Shown here: positions 36,025-46,040 of the stretch, piece by piece
How positions within the stretch are numbered: position 1 is the first letter of the stretch
Layout: each line of letters opens with the position of its first letter
Program-made: the position numbers and the translations under genes
The notes under the pieces: model-generated
Told to the model about the DNA's origin: nothing
Database searches by the model: none
Seen by the model: the letters and a program-made list of their open reading frames with translations, nothing else
NCBI GenBank assembly: GCA_034509495.1
Contig: CM067507.1
Coordinates: forward strand, 30,643,892-30,707,891
Direction: 5' to 3'
DNA length: 64,000 nt
Source: Acestrorhynchus altus
Taxonomy: Eukaryota > Chordata > Actinopteri > Characiformes > Acestrorhynchidae

Positions 36025-36165
36025 AAAAAAAATCTAAATTTTCCAATTTTTAGACACATAATGTGAATCTGGCAGCTGTAAAACTACATTTTTGTGGTGA
36101 ATGACCAATAGAATATCTAGAACAAATTTTTTTTTATACTGACTTCTATTGAAAGTTAAACTATG
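36025..36165 (+). repeat. Dispersed repeat family, copy C
   Basis: Shares gtgaatctggcag, gaatgaccaatagaat and actgacttctattgaaagtt with copies A, B, E and F. Confidence 0.55.
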
Positions 36166-36183
36166 TGTTTATAGTTTATTATA

Positions 36184-36236
36184 AATATATATATATATAT
36201 ATTTATTTATTTATTTTAAACTATATAAACACATTG

Positions 36237-36299
<63 letters not shown>

Positions 36300-36334
36300 T
36301 TTTATTTATTTTTTTAAACTATATAAACACATTG
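36184..36334. repeat. (TA)n array inside a tandem duplication
   Basis: The block ttttaaactatataaacaca + ttg occurs at 36214-36236 and again ending at 36334, 98 bases apart. Each copy is preceded by (TA)n and a TTTA run. The long TA run is 36241-36296. Confidence 0.9.
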
Positions 36335-36719
36335 TACACTATGTACACATTGACAATTTGGATAGAGCCTGGTTTAGGTAGTATATCCGAAGGTCTGTTG
36401 GACCTGACAGTGCAGGAAATAGAAATCAGGGTGTATTTGTAACAGCTGAGTTCATTTTTATATGTCTACACCAAGTGTCATACAATACATTATTGAACAG
36501 TTATAACTATATGCTTTTTATTTTAATGTTAGAGTCAGTGTCCTCCCATTCACCCAGGCCTCAGATCTGCGGGAATAAAATGCAATGTCTAGTGTATTTT
36601 AAAAAAATAACACAGAACCACGTACCAATATAATAATAACCCCAAATTGAAAGATGACTCACTGAATCAGAGCTGAACTGAATCATAAAGTCAGAGATTT
36701 AAACCCTTATAAAAGGCGG
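36335..36719. other. No feature recognised
   Basis: Plain AT-rich sequence. Confidence 0.4.
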
Positions 36720-37060
36720 TTTACATGCATGCACAGTTTTATGAATGCTCTTCCTCAGATCTCAGGGACTCTTTCACTCCACTCATCTGCCAAGATCTGC
36801 AGGCTATCGTTCTGTTCTGCCCTCGCACGTCACAATAGTTTATCAAGGCTGTTTGTCCTGAGCGCTGCTTCTCCTGCAGGTATTGTAAAAGTGAAGCGCT
36901 GCGCTCTTGAAGAGAGGCAGCCCAGAGACAGAAGAAATGACAAAAGCAGTCCTTCATGTAGATACCAAAGCATGGTCTTTATGATGGGATCTAATGTATG
37001 GCGCTATGTGCCATTAAAATCCCATTAACCAGGCTTAGATTCACGCAGCTTTGTTCATCC
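36720..37060. promoter_or_regulatory. Candidate conserved non-coding element
   Basis: Repeat-free and compositionally balanced, with ctcgcacgtcacaatagttt and cttcatgtagatacc. Overlapping 99- and 72-codon frames on opposite strands argue against coding use. A donor-like ctgcaggtattg at about 36875 is the only splice-like feature. Low confidence. Confidence 0.22.
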
Positions 37061-37562
37061 ATCAAACAAACCAATGCAATATCGGGAGACTGATGTGTGT
37101 TTTCGGGCTGTAGAAAATCTCATTCTATGGAAATCTCTTTCCTTAGGATTCCCATTTCGCTTTAATAGGTTTCAGATAGATCAAGTAATGGCACACAGAG
37201 CATTCGTTTCATCTTAAAGGAGGAAAAATTGAAGCACTTCCCTTAATCTCATTCTTATTCTCCTTTCTAGAATAAGCAAAGCAGAGAGTAAAGGGGAGGA
37301 CACCGGAATAATAAATTAATAAATAAAGAAAGAATGAATAAATGAATAAAAGAAAGAAGAGTGGGAGAGAAAAAGGCACACGTGCAGTTTGTACGTCCGT
37401 GACTTGGCCTTTAGTCTTTAATGAGCACCTCCGACGCCGACATCATCTCTTATGCATACCATCCACAGCACAGCCAATCAGCCGAGAGCAGAGTCCTGTG
37501 ATTGACAGCTCCTCTGGGGACCTTCTGCATGCTCTAAATATGAGATTGCCAGGCTCATGCCA
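37061..37562. other. AT-rich run plus short element with an exact PBX-PREP-type site
   Basis: 37293-37362 is impure aataaa/gaaag simple sequence. 37440-37560 is repeat-free and contains cagccaatcagc and the exact decamer TGATTGACAG at 37499-37508. Confidence 0.4.
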
Positions 37563-37631
<69 letters not shown>

Positions 37632-37637
37632 GCATGG

Positions 37638-37696
<59 letters not shown>

Positions 37697-37698
37697 AA
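37563..37698. repeat. Compound (GT)n(GA)n(GAAA)n microsatellite
   Basis: GT 37563-37580, GA to about 37632, the spacer gcatgg, then GAAA 37639-37698. Purines on the plus strand. Confidence 0.97.
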
Positions 37699-37935
37699 CT
37701 CAGAGCGCTCATGTTCTCCTCCCTTTCTCGGTACACAGCTCTCTACTCGGCACTATGAACACAGTGCCTCTAGTGGCAGATCTGAGGATCTGCAGTCACA
37801 GAGGAGCTGCTGAGTGGACACTAGTGGACAGTGAGAGGCTGGAACTGTTGAAGTTTTATTCTCTCTGACTCTGTTATCACTCTGTTATTCCACTGCCCTT
37901 CTGCCCTTCTATGTTTGACAACATGGTCCACCTGA

Positions 37936-38805
37936 TACATCGTGCAATCAGCCAAAACATTAAAACCACTGACAGGTGAAGTGATTAACAATGCTCACAG
38001 AGAGTTTCTGCTATGCTGTGTTTAGTTCCTACCATAAATGGTCCAAAGCAGGAAAACCACTAAACAAGACATCAGGATCATTCACATCTAAGGCTTACTG
38101 ATGTGATCCATAAAGGCGTCACAACTTTCATGACTCAAAGGCTCTGCTGCTGTCTTGGTGCCAGATAGCACAGGACACCTTTAGGGTTCTTATCGAGCCC
38201 ATGACTTGAGCAGTTTTCAGTAACTGGGGTTAGGAACTCTGACAGTCACTTCTCTGTTCTAAGTCTGCTTTTGCTCTCTTTCATTTTGCTCCTCCATGAG
38301 TGCTCATACAGTTTGTGACCCTTTGGCCATGAGCAGATTAGAATGTACAGAAGACAAACTTTATAAAACAGCTACAAATGTGTCTGTAAAGTCCTCACTC
38401 AGTCTTTCAGCTTTGTTCTGTCATGTTTTCTTTAACCTCCATTTTTTATAGTCAGCAAGAACAAGATTCTTAAGGAACTTTTGGAGGTTCTCGATATGGA
38501 ACTGTAGAGGAATATGCTTCAAGGTGTCCTTTCACTGATGGCTCCTTGAAGCAGCTTAAGAGGTTCCTCCACATTTTCAAACCAAAACCCCCCCAAAAAC
38601 ATCTCTAGTTGGTCAGTCTGACTTCGCGGAAGATAGAGGAGGCTCCAATTAAAAACGTATGCAGTGTCTCAGTCCATCAGTTTCTGACTATTAATGTAGA
38701 CGTGTTCATTTTCAAAACGTGACGTGTTTCTTCAGCCTGAGACGTCAGACTTGGTGTGCGAGGGCCTATGAGCAGGTGGTTATAATATTATGGCTACCAG
38801 TCAAC
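37936..38805 (+). mobile_element. Tc1-like element, internally deleted and re-invaded (family T3)
   Basis: Left end cagccaaaacattaaaacca and right end gtggttataatattatggct are inverted copies (16 of the 20 compared bases agree). After the left end, ttcctaccataaatggtcca and aagcaggaaaaccactaaac match the N-terminal part of a Tc1-like transposase. At about 38146, ctgtcttggtgccagatagc then acaggacacctttaggg matches its C-terminus. The middle, including the catalytic core, is gone. Between the C-terminal block and the right end lie about 500 extra bases (38240-38755) that belong to something else. Confidence 0.75.
38450..38595 (+). repeat. Repeat-like insert with 'aggttct' modules inside the T3 element
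   Basis: The blocks gattcttaaggaacttttgg, aggttctcgatatggaactg and aagaggttcctcc resemble the repeated 'aaggttcttnnnggaacc' modules of the MITEs at 45860-46040 and 49660-50030. Assignment is tentative. Confidence 0.4.
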
Positions 38806-39053
38806 AAATGATGCCTTATCAGAATTTTATGATCCTTCAATCTGGTATCAGTGTTGGTATTGGCCGAGTTCTACAGAGAAAGGGCTGAAAAAGCCCAGGC
38901 TCTGTGCTGAGTGGAAAGGAGCTGATTATTATTTCAGTGCTGTAAGTGAAGCAGATGAACAAGAGGAAATAATGAGAAACAGATTTCTCTCTTTCACCCT
39001 GAATCTAATCACCTAAGGTCCTAAACCTTCCTGTTACCAAGCAAAAAAAACAC

Positions 39054-39076
39054 AAAACACACACACATACACATAC

Positions 39077-39132
<56 letters not shown>

Positions 39133-39142
39133 ACAGACACAC
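39054..39142. repeat. (CA)n microsatellite with CATA and CAGA variants
   Basis: Impure at both ends, perfect in the middle. Confidence 0.96.
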
Positions 39143-39358
39143 TGCGATCTGTGGCCTGTGCTCTGCTCTCCTCCTTTTCTTCATCGTCCACTCCTCTTCC
39201 TCCAGCATGTGAATAAGCTGCTTAAGCAGGCGAGCGCAGGCCTGGGGCTGCCGCTCCTTCTGCATGAATATTAAGTGTGTGTGAGGGATTTATGTCTGGG
39301 GTTTGAAATTGGAAATCACAAGTTTGACTAATCAGCTTTGGCCTCCTCATTCAGCAGG

Positions 39359-39484
39359 CCGAGGGAGAAGAGAGCGAGAGAGAGAGAGAAGAAGAGAGAG
39401 AGGGGACAGAGAAAGGGAGAGGGCAAGAGAGAGAGGAGAGAGAGAGAGAGAGAGTGAGAGAGAGAGTGAGAGAGAGAAGGAGGG
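39359..39484. repeat. (GA)n-rich purine tract
   Basis: About 125 bases of GA with GGA and GTGA interruptions; purines on the plus strand. Confidence 0.95.
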
Positions 39485-39586
39485 TGGTAAGAATAGGAGT
39501 AGATTTTTAGAACTCTCTTAATTTCATAAATGTTAGGAAAATGTATAAAGGCTGCTGAGAAACACACTCATCTGAGAAAGCATTTA

Positions 39587-39588
<2 letters not shown>

Positions 39589-39661
<73 letters not shown>
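39589..39661. repeat. (CA)n microsatellite, about 36 units
   Basis: A perfect run. Confidence 0.97.
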
Positions 39662-39664
<3 letters not shown>

Positions 39665-39736
39665 CTCTACACTACTACACTATTATTTTTATTATTATTT
39701 TATAGTGTGCACTCATTATAGCTGACCACTACTGGG

Positions 39737-39762
39737 GGGAGGGAGGGAAGGAGGGGGAGAGA

Positions 39763-39820
<58 letters not shown>
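39737..39820. repeat. (GGGA)n / (GATA)n / (GA)n compound
   Basis: Begins gggagggagggaagg, passes through gatagatagata, then perfect GA to 39820. Confidence 0.96.
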
Positions 39821-39825
<5 letters not shown>

Positions 39826-40256
39826 TGTTTGACCTTAAGTTTAAGTAACAGCAGTTACCACACAGCCCCAAAGCCTCAGAGACACATTAGTTTTAATATC
39901 ACATACACGTTTATTACTCATGAGGAATGGGCGATGGATTCTGATCATTTCGTACATTTAAAACCATCAGTGCTGGACCAGCAGACAGATGAGGTCACTG
40001 CTCACCTCAAAAAAAGACACACACACAGAGTCACTGTAGCTGAAGACATTGGTATCAGTATAAAAGCATCCAGCATCTCTCGCCTCTTCTTCCACTGCAC
40101 TGCAACTGCATTTTAATGGTCCTCAGTAGGACTGACCTATGAAGACTACTTCTTAGTAGCCTACTGGTCACATGAGTGGAATGGAGGAACAAATGCTGTG
40201 TGGTTACATGAGCAGAAAGGTTCTGCCTCTTGCAATTGATTGACTCAAATTCCATG
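39821..40256. other. No feature recognised
   Basis: A 97-codon plus frame (39823-40116) has no recognisable domain. Confidence 0.4.
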
Positions 40257-40343
40257 CTCTACTACTACTACTACTACTACTACTACCACTACTACTACTA
40301 CTACTACCACTACTACTACTACTACCACTACTACTACTACTAC
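40257..40343. repeat. (ACT)n trinucleotide with periodic ACC
   Basis: ACT x8, ACC, ACT x6, ACC, ACT x5, ACC, ACT x5, then ACG. Confidence 0.97.
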
Positions 40344-40369
40344 GTCATCGTCTTCTTCTACCTTCTTCT

Positions 40370-40510
40370 TCTTCCCTTTCAATGACAGTCAATGTAAAGA
40401 GATTTAATTCCAAGTCAATTTTGATTCATTTCTACTGGTCCATTCATCACAAACTATGGACGAGTTGTGAAGAATGACTGCCAGATTCTAATTATGTCAA
40501 AATTTGAAAA
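40370..40510 (-). repeat. Dispersed repeat family, copy F (reversed)
   Basis: On the minus strand gaatggaccagtagaaatga, ttgacttggaatta and gactgtcattgaaagg parallel the ends of copies A, B, C and E. Confidence 0.5.
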
Positions 40511-41284
40511 ACGTTGAGACACAGTGTGTTTTCGTAAACACGTGTGTCCGCTGATCAAAAAACAAAACCATGAAAACCGAAAAAGCCATAAAAACGAGCC
40601 ATTTCACTAATAATCCCTTAATTACATTTGAGTACTGCAGAAGTAGGGATGTGAGCAGCTTTTTGATTCAGCCCATCACTTTAGGCACTTCCTCGGGCTC
40701 TTAACTGCCTGATGAATTATAGTACTTACGACATCCTGCCGAGTCAAAACAGCATAAGTCAGAAAACCCCTCTATCAATCAGCCCATAAACCTCAGCCAC
40801 ACTACTGCAGACTCGGCTTCTGCCCTGTGCTGTCTTCAGTGGAGATACCCATGCTCTGCTCACTGAAGCACTGTAGCAGCAACTTCTGCACAACTGGGAA
40901 AGAACACTGGCCAAATCCCATTCAGGGTTAATAGAACCACACAAAAGCTCTTCTCTGGCAGGTGGATTGTTGAAAGTAGTCCTCTCCTCACATACTACTA
41001 TGTTCTTCTTCTCCTCCATCAGCTACATCTTCATCATGCAGAAAAAAGATACGTTCACCTCAAACACACACAATAATATCCTTCAATCTCTTAATGTCTT
41101 AACTGGCCATTGGGAGAACCCACCCTGTCAGACACAATGAACACAGGCTGATCTGTATAAAATTCCAAACATCCAAAATTCCTGATATCCCTGCGTGGCT
41201 CTGATGCTCCACAAGCTAACAGACCCTCGGTGTGTGTTTTTGTTTGTGTGTGTGTGTGTTTGTACATACACTCTTCACTATTAT
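40511..41284. other. No feature recognised
   Basis: A short GT run lies near 41240-41260; otherwise plain. Confidence 0.4.
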
Positions 41285-41425
41285 GAGAAGATCGCTGATT
41301 TGATACCTGGTGATGCCACAGCCACCCATTGCCAGCCTTCACCCTCCCAGCACTGGTATCATGTGATAGGGGAAATTCTAGCTAGTGGGTAAGAATTGGA
41401 AGCAAGATAATTGGCCGTGCTCTCA
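41285..41425 (+). mobile_element. SINE fragment (otophysan type)
   Basis: It reads gctgatttgatacctggtga then tgccacagccaccc, later attctagctagtgggtaag and aattggccgtgctctcag. The first block looks like a decayed pol III B box (GATTTGATACC), and the last is the recurrent tail motif of a SINE I know from these fish. Diverged. Confidence 0.5.
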
Positions 41426-41974
41426 GAATCTATTCAGCGAGCAAGCCATCACATGTCTAGAAGAGCAGAAAGCGTCAGTGAGAGTAAAAGGAGAAAAAAT
41501 GTTTTGTTTTTTATTGGTGGGAATTTGCATTCTGTTAGCGCCAATCAGTGCAGCAATTCAATAAAGCTGATTCTGTTAGTCCTTTCAGGAGCCTCTCACA
41601 ACTCCACCAGTATTCAGCTTCACCACAGATGACATCATAGCTCCATTAGGGGCAGTCAACAGCAGGAGCATGACCATCACTCTGACCTTAACCGCTAACA
41701 CAATATTTTACTAGTGATCAGGCATCATTAAACTCAATGGATAGCCAGCCCTCCAGATTTTATTAGGCTTTTTGGTGAAATCTCAGAGTGCACTGGGCTC
41801 GCTGATTTCCTACTCAGTCTCTAGGGACCTATTATTAATGCAAAAAGCAACAGCAGTCCCTCTGGAGCCTGCTGGATACCTACTCCCCCTGACTCTACAT
41901 GATGAACCATGTAGTCTCCCGCCCTACTCTTCCAAGTTCAGCCTTCCCCAGTCAACAAAATCACATCGGGCTCA
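41426..41974. other. No feature recognised
   Basis: Plain sequence. Confidence 0.4.
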
Positions 41975-42190
41975 CATGGGTGAAACCTGGGGTGGGTGAG
42001 TTCCAGACGGGGACCCTGTTGGGCCTCATAAATGAGCCTCATTGTTACAGGATAGCTTAATCTACATGGGTCCCATCTATGACCCAATGTGCAGATGACA
42101 ACCCAGATGGGGTCTTTTTTCAACCCCTCCTAGTCTGGTGATCATCCATATGTGGGGGCAACATGGAACCTGTGGGTAAAACCCATTTGG
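41975..42190. repeat. Dispersed repeat rich in 'tgggtcccat' modules
   Basis: The modules acatgggtgaaacctgggg, cctgttgggcctcataaatg, acatgggtcccatctatgac, aacccagatggggtctttt and gtgggtaaaacccatttgg recur in a widespread fish repeat as I remember it. No coding potential. Confidence 0.55.
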
Positions 42191-42284
42191 ACATGTTATC
42201 GGGGTGTGTCTCAATATATTGTGTTAGGCTGAACTGCTGAACTAGTGATTCCTAACTTTCTGGTCTTTTCTGGTCTTCTCCCAG

Positions 42285-42375
42285 CAGGAGGACAAGCTTA
42301 TGATCACAAATCCCCCAAACTTTGGAACAACCTTCCTGTTTCAGTGCAAGGTTCAGACACTCAATCTTTAATGCT
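42285..42375 (+). mobile_element. LINE ORF2 C-terminal remnant
   Basis: Around 42312 the frame reads PKLWNNLPVSVQGSDTQSLM. The pattern xLWNxLPxSVRxxxSxxxFK is typical of the end of ORF2 in L2/Jockey-like elements of fish. Only this short stretch is recognisable. Confidence 0.55.
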
Positions 42376-43024
42376 GTTTTTTTGCTCACAAGCTTCTCCT
42401 TTCATTTTCTAAGTTGTACCAGATTCAGTTATTCATGAGGCAGCAGGAGTTCCAAGGAGACACAAGAAAAGATCCCAGAATTTCCAGCAGTTTGAAAGTT
42501 GTGTGAGTTGAACCTTGATCAGCTCAATCAGGTATTCCTTCTCACCTGCTCACCATGAAGGAAACTGCATATGCCATTGACCCTTTCTTTCTACACCATA
42601 AAGCCTCATCTGGAAGCCCTTTTCATTTTCCTGATAGGTTTGGAAGCTGTATGTCAGAGAGACACAGTCCATCATCTCTTCCCATTCCGTGGACGGTCAC
42701 AGGTGGGGTCGGGTGACCTCTGAATTGACTGTAACCACGTCACCTGGATTATTCTCCTGTTTACAAAATCAAACTCATTTTAAATCTCCTCAAACAGATT
42801 TTAAATAAGACTGCTGGAGACATCTTGTGGTATCCACAGCAGATCCATTTATGACATGGGACCTTCATGCATTGCATCACTGAGCTTTAAGTGCCCACAA
42901 GCCTGTCGTCAGTTCACCGCTTGTCATTCCGAGGTGCACTTATACTACGAACGGACCACTGCTTTCCAGAAAAACACTAAAATTAAACAAAAAAATAAAA
43001 CAACACATAAGATCTACCTTATAT
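42376..43024. other. No feature recognised
   Basis: Plain sequence, possibly containing unrecognised LINE 3' UTR after 42375. Confidence 0.35.
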
Positions 43025-43105
43025 TTAGGAGAAGCTCTGATCACAATTTGACTCCTGTCAAAGTTGTTCAGATCTTTAAGCTTGGCCATTTTTTTCCTTT
43101 TGGAA
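43025..43105 (-). mobile_element. Tc1-like transposase N-terminus remnant (family T3)
   Basis: On the minus strand the frame reads MAKLKDLNNFDRSQIVI. This resembles the first residues of the transposase family whose ends are seen at 37936-38805 (typically MGKRKDLSDFDKGQIV). No other part of the element is recognisable nearby. Confidence 0.55.
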
Positions 43106-43224
43106 AATTCGGAGGCATCCAGAAATAGGGAATGCAGCAGTTAACAGCATTTTGGTCGACTGTCAATTTCACTTAAACAAAAATCAATAGTATTTTGTGA
43201 GATCAATACCCATATATTCAATAT

Positions 43225-43325
43225 AGAACCCAGCACTTTCCTGGAACGCCCTGCCTTGCATATTTTAGCGGTTCCCACCCCCACTTCTCCTCAGGATGGG
43301 CTTGTTAATTAGATAATTGGCTATA
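43225..43325. repeat. Diverged dispersed repeat ('cctggaacgccctgccttgc')
   Basis: The blocks gcactttcctggaacgccct, gcatattttagcggttccc and ttaattagataattgg resemble a common fish repeat of the 'gtcctggagggcc ... gcatgttttag' type. Possibly related to the unit of the 154-bp array at 59871. Confidence 0.4.
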
Positions 43326-45859
43326 AAACACCAATATTAGTAAAAAGAAAGATTTCCAGGACCAGGAGTTTAGTGCAGTTTCGTGCTGATGTGAGACTGG
43401 TCTCAAATCAGTGTTTTTGGGGACAAACTTGCCCAACAACGCATGAGATAACAGCATTAGCAATGTTAGCAATGAGACAAGTCACATGGGGCCACTCATT
43501 AACACAGACACCCATGCATGACTGAAATGCAAACTCATCCCGGCCGTGAGTCCAAAAGCCACTGGCACATAAAGGGAGCCGCTGTAGTAGCAGCAGAAAG
43601 CCATTCTGCAGCGCGCTCATCTCTGCTTTGTAAGCCTTGATAAATCCCCCTTTTTCCACAGAAACTCCAGTGTTGCTTTAATCAACTGAAAAATATGTCA
43701 TTTCTCACTTCTGTGGGTTCAACAAGCTCGCATTCATTGAGCCCATTACAATGAAACCCCCCCCATTGATCCGATTTGTGCTCACCGCTCGTCCGGGATG
43801 AGGGATTGGAGTGACAATAGCTGGAAATGACAAAGAGAAGCATAGTTACGGGCTCCTCAAAATAGCAAACTAATGCGATTCTCACTTAAGGAGGAGTGCT
43901 GGAATCGCTTGGCGGAGCGGTGGGCAAAAACGGAAAATTAATTAAAGCTTTGGTACAGACGCACTGTGTTTCGGAGCTGACCAGATTCCTGTTGAGGAAT
44001 GTTGTTCATGTGAACTCAGGCAGATCTTATATAATTAGGATAGTAAGCCATGTGAACCTCACATGTGCTTTAAAACACTAGCAGGTGCGGAACACAAAGG
44101 AAAGGACTCGGACCAACCGAAGTGATTTAATTTGAATTTGACTGAAACGGAGAATCCGGATATGTGTGGTGGGTTAATTTCCCTTTTTGTACAAGGTAAA
44201 ATCAATCACTGGCCTTTAAATCTATTTATCCATTGAAACCTGAGCATGGATATTTGCTTTCAGTGGATCAGCCGTGCGAAAGGCTGTGCTTTCTAACCAA
44301 AACATCTGCGAGGCAGACCTGGTTGGTGTAACAGACCACTATATGTTACTATTAAAGGCAGAAAAAACAGCACAGGCCTCTTTTCTGATAGCCAGTCCAC
44401 ACATTGTCAACAGCTCACCTTATGGCCAGCTGCTTAGAGTGATTCGAGGCTGTAGAGCAGAGTGACTGAGGGAGGCAAATCAACTGATCTCCTGCCTGGT
44501 TGAACAAATGGGAATTGTTGGATTACAAGCAAGAACTGAAAAAGAACCAAATCAAGATCAAGAAGAATGTAATCATTAAAACCTGAAAACCACATTTGTC
44601 CAGTGTAACATATTGACACGACATGTGTCTAAAAACAAGTACAAAGTAGAAAAACCCAGACTACAGCTTGTACACTTGAACACAGCAGACCCCCTCACCA
44701 GTTTAATCTTTAAAAGGACCAAGAGCTTCACAAATGACCCGTCTCTCAGCACAGCTCAACTCATATTTAGCCCCTTTTTCCTGGCAGATAAACAAACACT
44801 CTCGATCACTCCCATAAACCACTTCAGAAAGTTTCAACCATCTGAAACTAAAACCTTAACTACAGAGTCAGCTGCACACCATCATTTCTACCAGGTTACA
44901 AGCTTACTGTACTTCCAACTTATTTACCACTGACATATGAAGATGGACGAATCCCATTTCTTGCCGATAGTGGTTAAATCTGCTGTGACGTGAAACTCAC
45001 TGTACTGGGCTGAGTGGTGTTTTCTCAGTGTGTGTCAGGTTAGTTGAGTTTTACTATGCTTCCCCTAGATGTTCCAACTGCTTTGGCTGAGTTTGTGTCA
45101 GATATGGTAAAAAAATTGATAGCCGTGTGTGAGCTCAGATGCAGCACAGATCTGCCGGAAACTAAGCTGCAGCATTTGTTTCACACATGCATACACTGTG
45201 CGGAGAAAGCAGTTTCTGTTTGTATTGCATTAAAGCACAAGCTACAACTGTCTGTGTATGGCTTGAATAAACTGTGAAAGATGGTTCACTTTGGGCAGGT
45301 TTTTACTCGGGTTAGAAGTGCTGCCAGCTTTACAATTTGCATTACATACATTTCAGAGAGCGGTCTCTGCGCAAAGATTTAGAAAAAAAAGAAAAAAAAA
45401 AACACATTTGAGACTGCTTATGTACCATAATTGGACACGACGTCAGACTTAGACTTAACTGGTACTCATTAGTACCAACCCAATTTGGCTGTTACCTTTG
45501 AAAGTAATGATTTTGGTACCCAGGCCTACATACAAGCAAATTGTTGCTGGCATGCTGTCAAAGTGGAAGAAAATATCTTCTAAAATATCAGTGGATTCAA
45601 GGTAACGATATTATATTTCAAGTCATATTGGAACATTTCTTTTGCCCCATTCATGACAGAATCTGACATAACATAAAAAAGTCAATAAAAAAATGCCAAT
45701 GATTCAAAAACATAAAAAAAAAAAAAGATATGCACAGTTGTTGTGCAGCAACATTGTGCACAACAGAAACACTGTGTTCCTATCATTGCAATCGGTACGA
45801 ACATCTGACTCAATTGTGATTCTTTAGGATATTAGTGAAAACATAAATGTGTCTGGAGT
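43326..45859. other. Quiet region; possible conserved non-coding sequence at 43590-44060
   Basis: There are no microsatellites or recognised transposons for 2.5 kb. 43590-44060 contains agatgagcgcgctgcagaat (minus strand), gcggagcggtgggcaaaaac and attaattaaagctttggtac, a texture often seen in enhancers. Frames of 60-106 codons are present but unrecognised. Function is unknown. Confidence 0.3.
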
Positions 45860-46040
45860 AACAGCTTAGATTAGACCCATGTTTGGTTCCAAAAAGAAAC
45901 CATGTTTGTGATGTGTGTGAAGAACCTTTCCATCAAGTGATCATTTCTTTAGAATGATCTGAAAACGCTCTTCATTATCAAACAACACGATTATTCTAAG
46001 GAATCTCTCAAAGAACCACTTGTACCTTTTATATTTAAGG
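45860..46040 (+). mobile_element. MITE family M2, copy 1
   Basis: The blocks tttggttccaaaaagaaacc, gaagaacctttccatcaagt, aggaatctctcaaagaacca and cttgtaccttttatatttaa lead to a right end close to aagagtgta (here aaggagagcgtg). They are shared in style with 49660-50030. Non-coding, diverged. Confidence 0.6.

Noticed and set aside
36870..36885. Splice donor-like ctgcaggtattg marking an exon end
   Set aside because: No acceptor or conserved frame accompanies it; such strings are common by chance.
40257..40343. CRISPR-like or structured array
   Set aside because: It is a simple trinucleotide microsatellite; this is a vertebrate genome and there are no spacers.
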